64,000 bases of DNA, taken from the NCBI GenBank assembly GCA_019722365.1, contig JADFUC010000388.1:62001-126000 (forward strand), written 5' to 3'. The DNA comes from Lithospermum erythrorhizon (lineage: Eukaryota; Streptophyta; Magnoliopsida; Boraginales; Boraginaceae). Both the position numbers and the translations under genes were made by a program. Shown piece after piece: positions 60,905 to 64,000 of the stretch. How positions within the stretch are numbered: the stretch's first letter is position 1; the number at the start of each line of letters is the position of its first letter. The notes below the pieces were generated by a model, which did no database searches, was not told where the DNA came from, and saw only the letters and a program-made list of their open reading frames with translations.

Positions 60905-61747
60905 TACTTAGGATGTGTTTGTTAAACTCATTAAACACTTAAAATTAATTAATTCAACACTTAATTTATTAAATTTATTTGTTAATGAATTATTTTAAGT
61001 ACTTAATTTCTTATGAAAATCCTTAACAAAATTTTAAGTTAAAATTCTCTACTTATTTTTCTCATCTTTAAAAAAATCAAAAGTGATAAAAGTTTAAATT
61101 TACGTCTTGTATAAAAGTAATTTTCTTCATCTTACTTATCCCTCCAATATTATTATTAGATAAAAATAAAAGTAATAATACAGAATAATAAAATAAAATA
61201 AAAATAATAATAATAATAATGACAAATATAATATTAATAATAATAAATATACTTGATAATAATAATTAAAAATAATAATAAAACAATAATAATAATAATA
61301 TATAATAATAATAATAAGTAATAATATTAATTAATAATAAGAATAATATAAATAATAATAATAATAACAAAATAATAAAATAAAAAATAATGATAAAAAT
61401 AATATTTATAATAATAATAAAATAATAATAATAATTAAATAATAATAATGAAAATAAAAAATAATAATTATTATCATTATAATTTTTACATGATTGTTAT
61501 TATTGTGTATTATTATTATTATGTTCATTATTATTATTATTTTAATAATATGATTTTATTTATTATTACTCTCTTAATCACATTTGTTGGTCTCGATTTT
61601 CCAATTAGGAAATCTCATTTTAAGAGTTCTCTTTTTTATCAAAATGAAAAGAAATAATGGTGAAAAATTTGATTATGTGGGTAATTAAAGTATCTTAAAT
61701 TTTGTGCATTTAAAATGGGCATATCTTTTTTTGCTATGGAGGAATTA

Positions 61748-61778
<31 letters not shown>

Positions 61779-62230
61779 TTGGTTTTTATTATTGTTATTA
61801 TTATTATGTTTTTATTATTTTGTTATTATTATTATTATTTATTAATAATAATAAGAAGAATTAATGATAATAATAGTAATAATAAATAATAATTATAATA
61901 ACAATAATAATACTTATAATTAATGATATTAATAACTATACTAATTATAATAACTAATAATAATAATTAATAATATATTTTAGTAATAATATTTAATGTA
62001 TTCATATTAATAATATTTATTATTTATTTATCTATTATAGTATTATTTATTTAATATATGATGCATATTTATAAATGAAACAGATTAGGGGTAAAGTTGT
62101 CAATACAATTCAATTTAAGTCTTTTTTTTTGAACTACTATCAAACAACTAAATATTTTCAGTATTCAAATTCAGTTATAATTGAGTTTCAGTCATTTAGT
62201 TGTCAGTTTTCAGTTTTCAGACTTCAATTT
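60905..62230. mobile_element. Non-autonomous DNA-transposon-like repeat, copy 2, with ATT/AAT core
   Basis: It starts GGATGTGTTTGTTAAACTC and shares its right part (about 62020-62225) with 2290-2530. The left terminus resembles the reversed right terminus of that copy. The centre (about 61150-61990) is a long ATT/AAT tract. The last few bases of the right terminus differ from copy 1 (CAGACTTCAATTTT instead of CAGACTTAACAAAC), so this copy is slightly damaged on the right. Confidence 0.6.
61140..61990. repeat. ~850-bp AAT/ATT trinucleotide-rich palindromic tract
   Basis: Mostly AAT on the plus strand from 61150 to 61460, ATT from 61465 to 61560 and 61745 to 61845, then AAT again to 61960. Complementary blocks face each other, so the tract can fold. 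Apparent open frames here are low-complexity artefacts. Confidence 0.9.
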
Positions 62231-64000
62231 TCAATTTTATATTATCTACTTACTCACCGCATAAGTATGTTATCAGCCTATAAAGACCATATGTTATTAT
62301 GTTAAGCCAACTAAGAATATACAAATATATAATAATTTATGGTCGATTATACTATTTTAGATTTCCAGAAAAAAATTAGGCGGAAATGTGTTCAACCCCA
62401 AGTTCATGTTCCATCAAATAGCATGGCAATATACTATTACTATTGTTGGAAATATGAGATGTTATATCTCATAAAATATATATATGCGTTGAATAATTAG
62501 ATTATACAAATCAATTGTGCATTTAAATAATAATAAGTTCAGATATATGTTAATTGTTGTACAATTAATATATTAGGACTAACTCGATTGACATTAGGGG
62601 TTATGATGACTTACTAGAGTCCGCTCATAATCTATATATTAATAAGATGTTCGGTTAAACATAAATTAATATATTCTTCCAATTTCCGATAAATGCAGAA
62701 ATTGTATGACAACTAAAATGAACCATAATACGATTATAACTTTCGGGTTTAAAATATAACTGTATAAGAACATTAGGGCAAATTTCCAATTGTTGGAAAT
62801 CACCCCCTAGTTCGAATAAAGTGTGGAAGTGATAAAAGTTTCGAAATCTTCCTTTTGTAGAATCATTATTAAATATTCTACACATTGATAAGTATAAATA
62901 TAGCATTTTATGAAACTAATTTGTTATGTTATAATGCTATTTGAGTTTAATTGTATATATGTTTATCTTGTTTTTCACCTAAATTTGATTGTAGGTGATT
63001 ATATAATCAAAGAGATTTATGCAAATAGGCTAACAGACGATTGTCAACAATTGAACAGGTGGCCCAAGTATTTGACATATGTAGTTAGGGGAGCAGAAAG
63101 CCCAAAGGAAAAAGATGGTAAATTAACAATTGCATTGCACCTATCCTTGGAGTTGGAGAAAATTGACTTGGATATATAGGTGCTATTCACACCAAATGGG
63201 GAAGATTCACACCAATTCCGACGGAGGCAGCAAGCAAGCACGCACCACACATCATTCACTTCACTTTATTATTTTCCGGATGCTTTTGAGTAACGTTTAT
63301 TATTTAATTTTTACTTTAATTCCAAACTAAATTGTTATTAGTCAAGACCGTGATGTAGTTAGATTTGAATATTTATTTCCTGTGAGATTTGTTTATCGTT
63401 TATTTATAATTGTAACTATTGTTCTTAATTACGATTTGGTATTTTGACGTCGATATCGAATTGTTCATGTAAGTGGTTAATTACTAGGAATAGGGTGATT
63501 ACTTAGGGAAAGAATAATTAAAACACGTGTTTCATTTACCATAGAGATATAGATGCATTACCACGCGTGCAAGTTCTAGACAATTGTCCTTCATCCGGTT
63601 TTTAATATTTTTAAACTATCATAGAGATAATATAGGTAGTTTCTTGGCGAGCCGATGTTAATATTACTCGGGAGGAATATTATTTTAAGTCCTGTTGTTA
63701 TGAATTGATAAATAATCTCATAGTTAATTAATCTGACGATCCCTAAACGAATTCATGTGTCTGGCTAACGTTCGTATTATTAATTAGTACATTGCTTTTG
63801 TTCTTTAGTTATTTAATTACATTGTTAATAATGTACTTTAGTATTTTTAATTAGTTAAATCATTAATTATTTAGTTAATTAAGGAAGCCTAAAAAGATTA
63901 GTACTGAAATAAATTGGGATTTGTGGGCGATCTTTCTTTCTTTTCACTATATTACTTGACACGATCCGGACTCGACCCGGAACACTTAAAAATTGTGTTG
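62231..64000. other. LTR-retroelement-like DNA at the window edge (tentative)
   Basis: No gene is supported. From about 62443 (TGTTGGAAATATGAGATG) the text looks like the start of an LTR. Near 63738 GACGATCCCTAAACGA and near 63947 CTATATTACTTGACACGATC resemble leader sequence common in plant Gypsy/Copia elements. Without a second LTR in the window the call stays tentative. Confidence 0.3.

Noticed and set aside
61448..61889. Open frames of Tyr/Ile/Asn runs
   Set aside because: They translate ATT/TAT trinucleotide repeats.
62910..63179. Open frame with a partly polar sequence near the window end considered as a gene
   Set aside because: No domain or splice context, and it lies in LTR-like DNA; cannot be supported.

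Overview
The window is plant nuclear DNA, almost certainly from a core eudicot. It is strongly AT-rich, its genes are intron-rich with GT..AG junctions, and every recognisable protein is a plant-type family member. I cannot name the genus from sequence alone. Six protein-coding genes can be modelled exon by exon; the splice phases close in all of them except at the 3' end of the bromodomain gene.

Layout. 1-18.2 kb is gene-free and repeat-dominated: AT-rich unassigned DNA, a short SINE, local tandem repeats, and a gag-only Copia-type LTR element (about 4361-13789). The Copia element carries a large decayed hAT element and sits inside a tandem array of an unrelated repeat. Stowaway MITEs follow. 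From 18.2 kb the genes are: HIPP7-like isoprenylated metallochaperone (+, 18213-21002); SUO-type BAH/TFIIS-N protein (-, 23760-30523); Lunapark ER-junction protein (+, 33262-36895); GTE-type bromodomain/NET factor (+, 39017-42298, with broken downstream exons to about 42.9 kb); TFIIIC small-subunit (tau55/GTF3C6-like) gene (-, 44134-45865); and chloroplast RNase J with a plant GT-1-like tail (+, 47872-58886). 59-64 kb is again transposon-rich: a Pack-MULE-like foldback element holding a 2-oxoglutarate oxygenase fragment, a long ATT/AAT-rich DNA transposon, and LTR-like sequence at the edge.

The six genes do not form a pathway. They are ordinary housekeeping or regulatory genes: metal handling, miRNA/chromatin-linked repression, ER shape, acetyl-lysine reading, Pol III transcription and chloroplast RNA decay. 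From memory, Arabidopsis places its GTE10, RNase J and HIPP7 genes close together on chromosome 5, so the block is probably ancient microsynteny rather than a functional cluster.

The most notable features are structural. First or leader introns of four genes (SUO, Lunapark, GTE, RNJ) are swollen by independent local tandem repeats; in RNJ the repeated unit includes the exon-1 end and its splice donor. Three different hAT-like MITEs, each with a perfect 8-bp target duplication, sit in introns of RNJ. Lunapark has a four-fold 41-residue C-terminal repeat. The bromodomain gene has lost an open frame in its conserved C-terminal exons. I found no convincing new multi-gene system.
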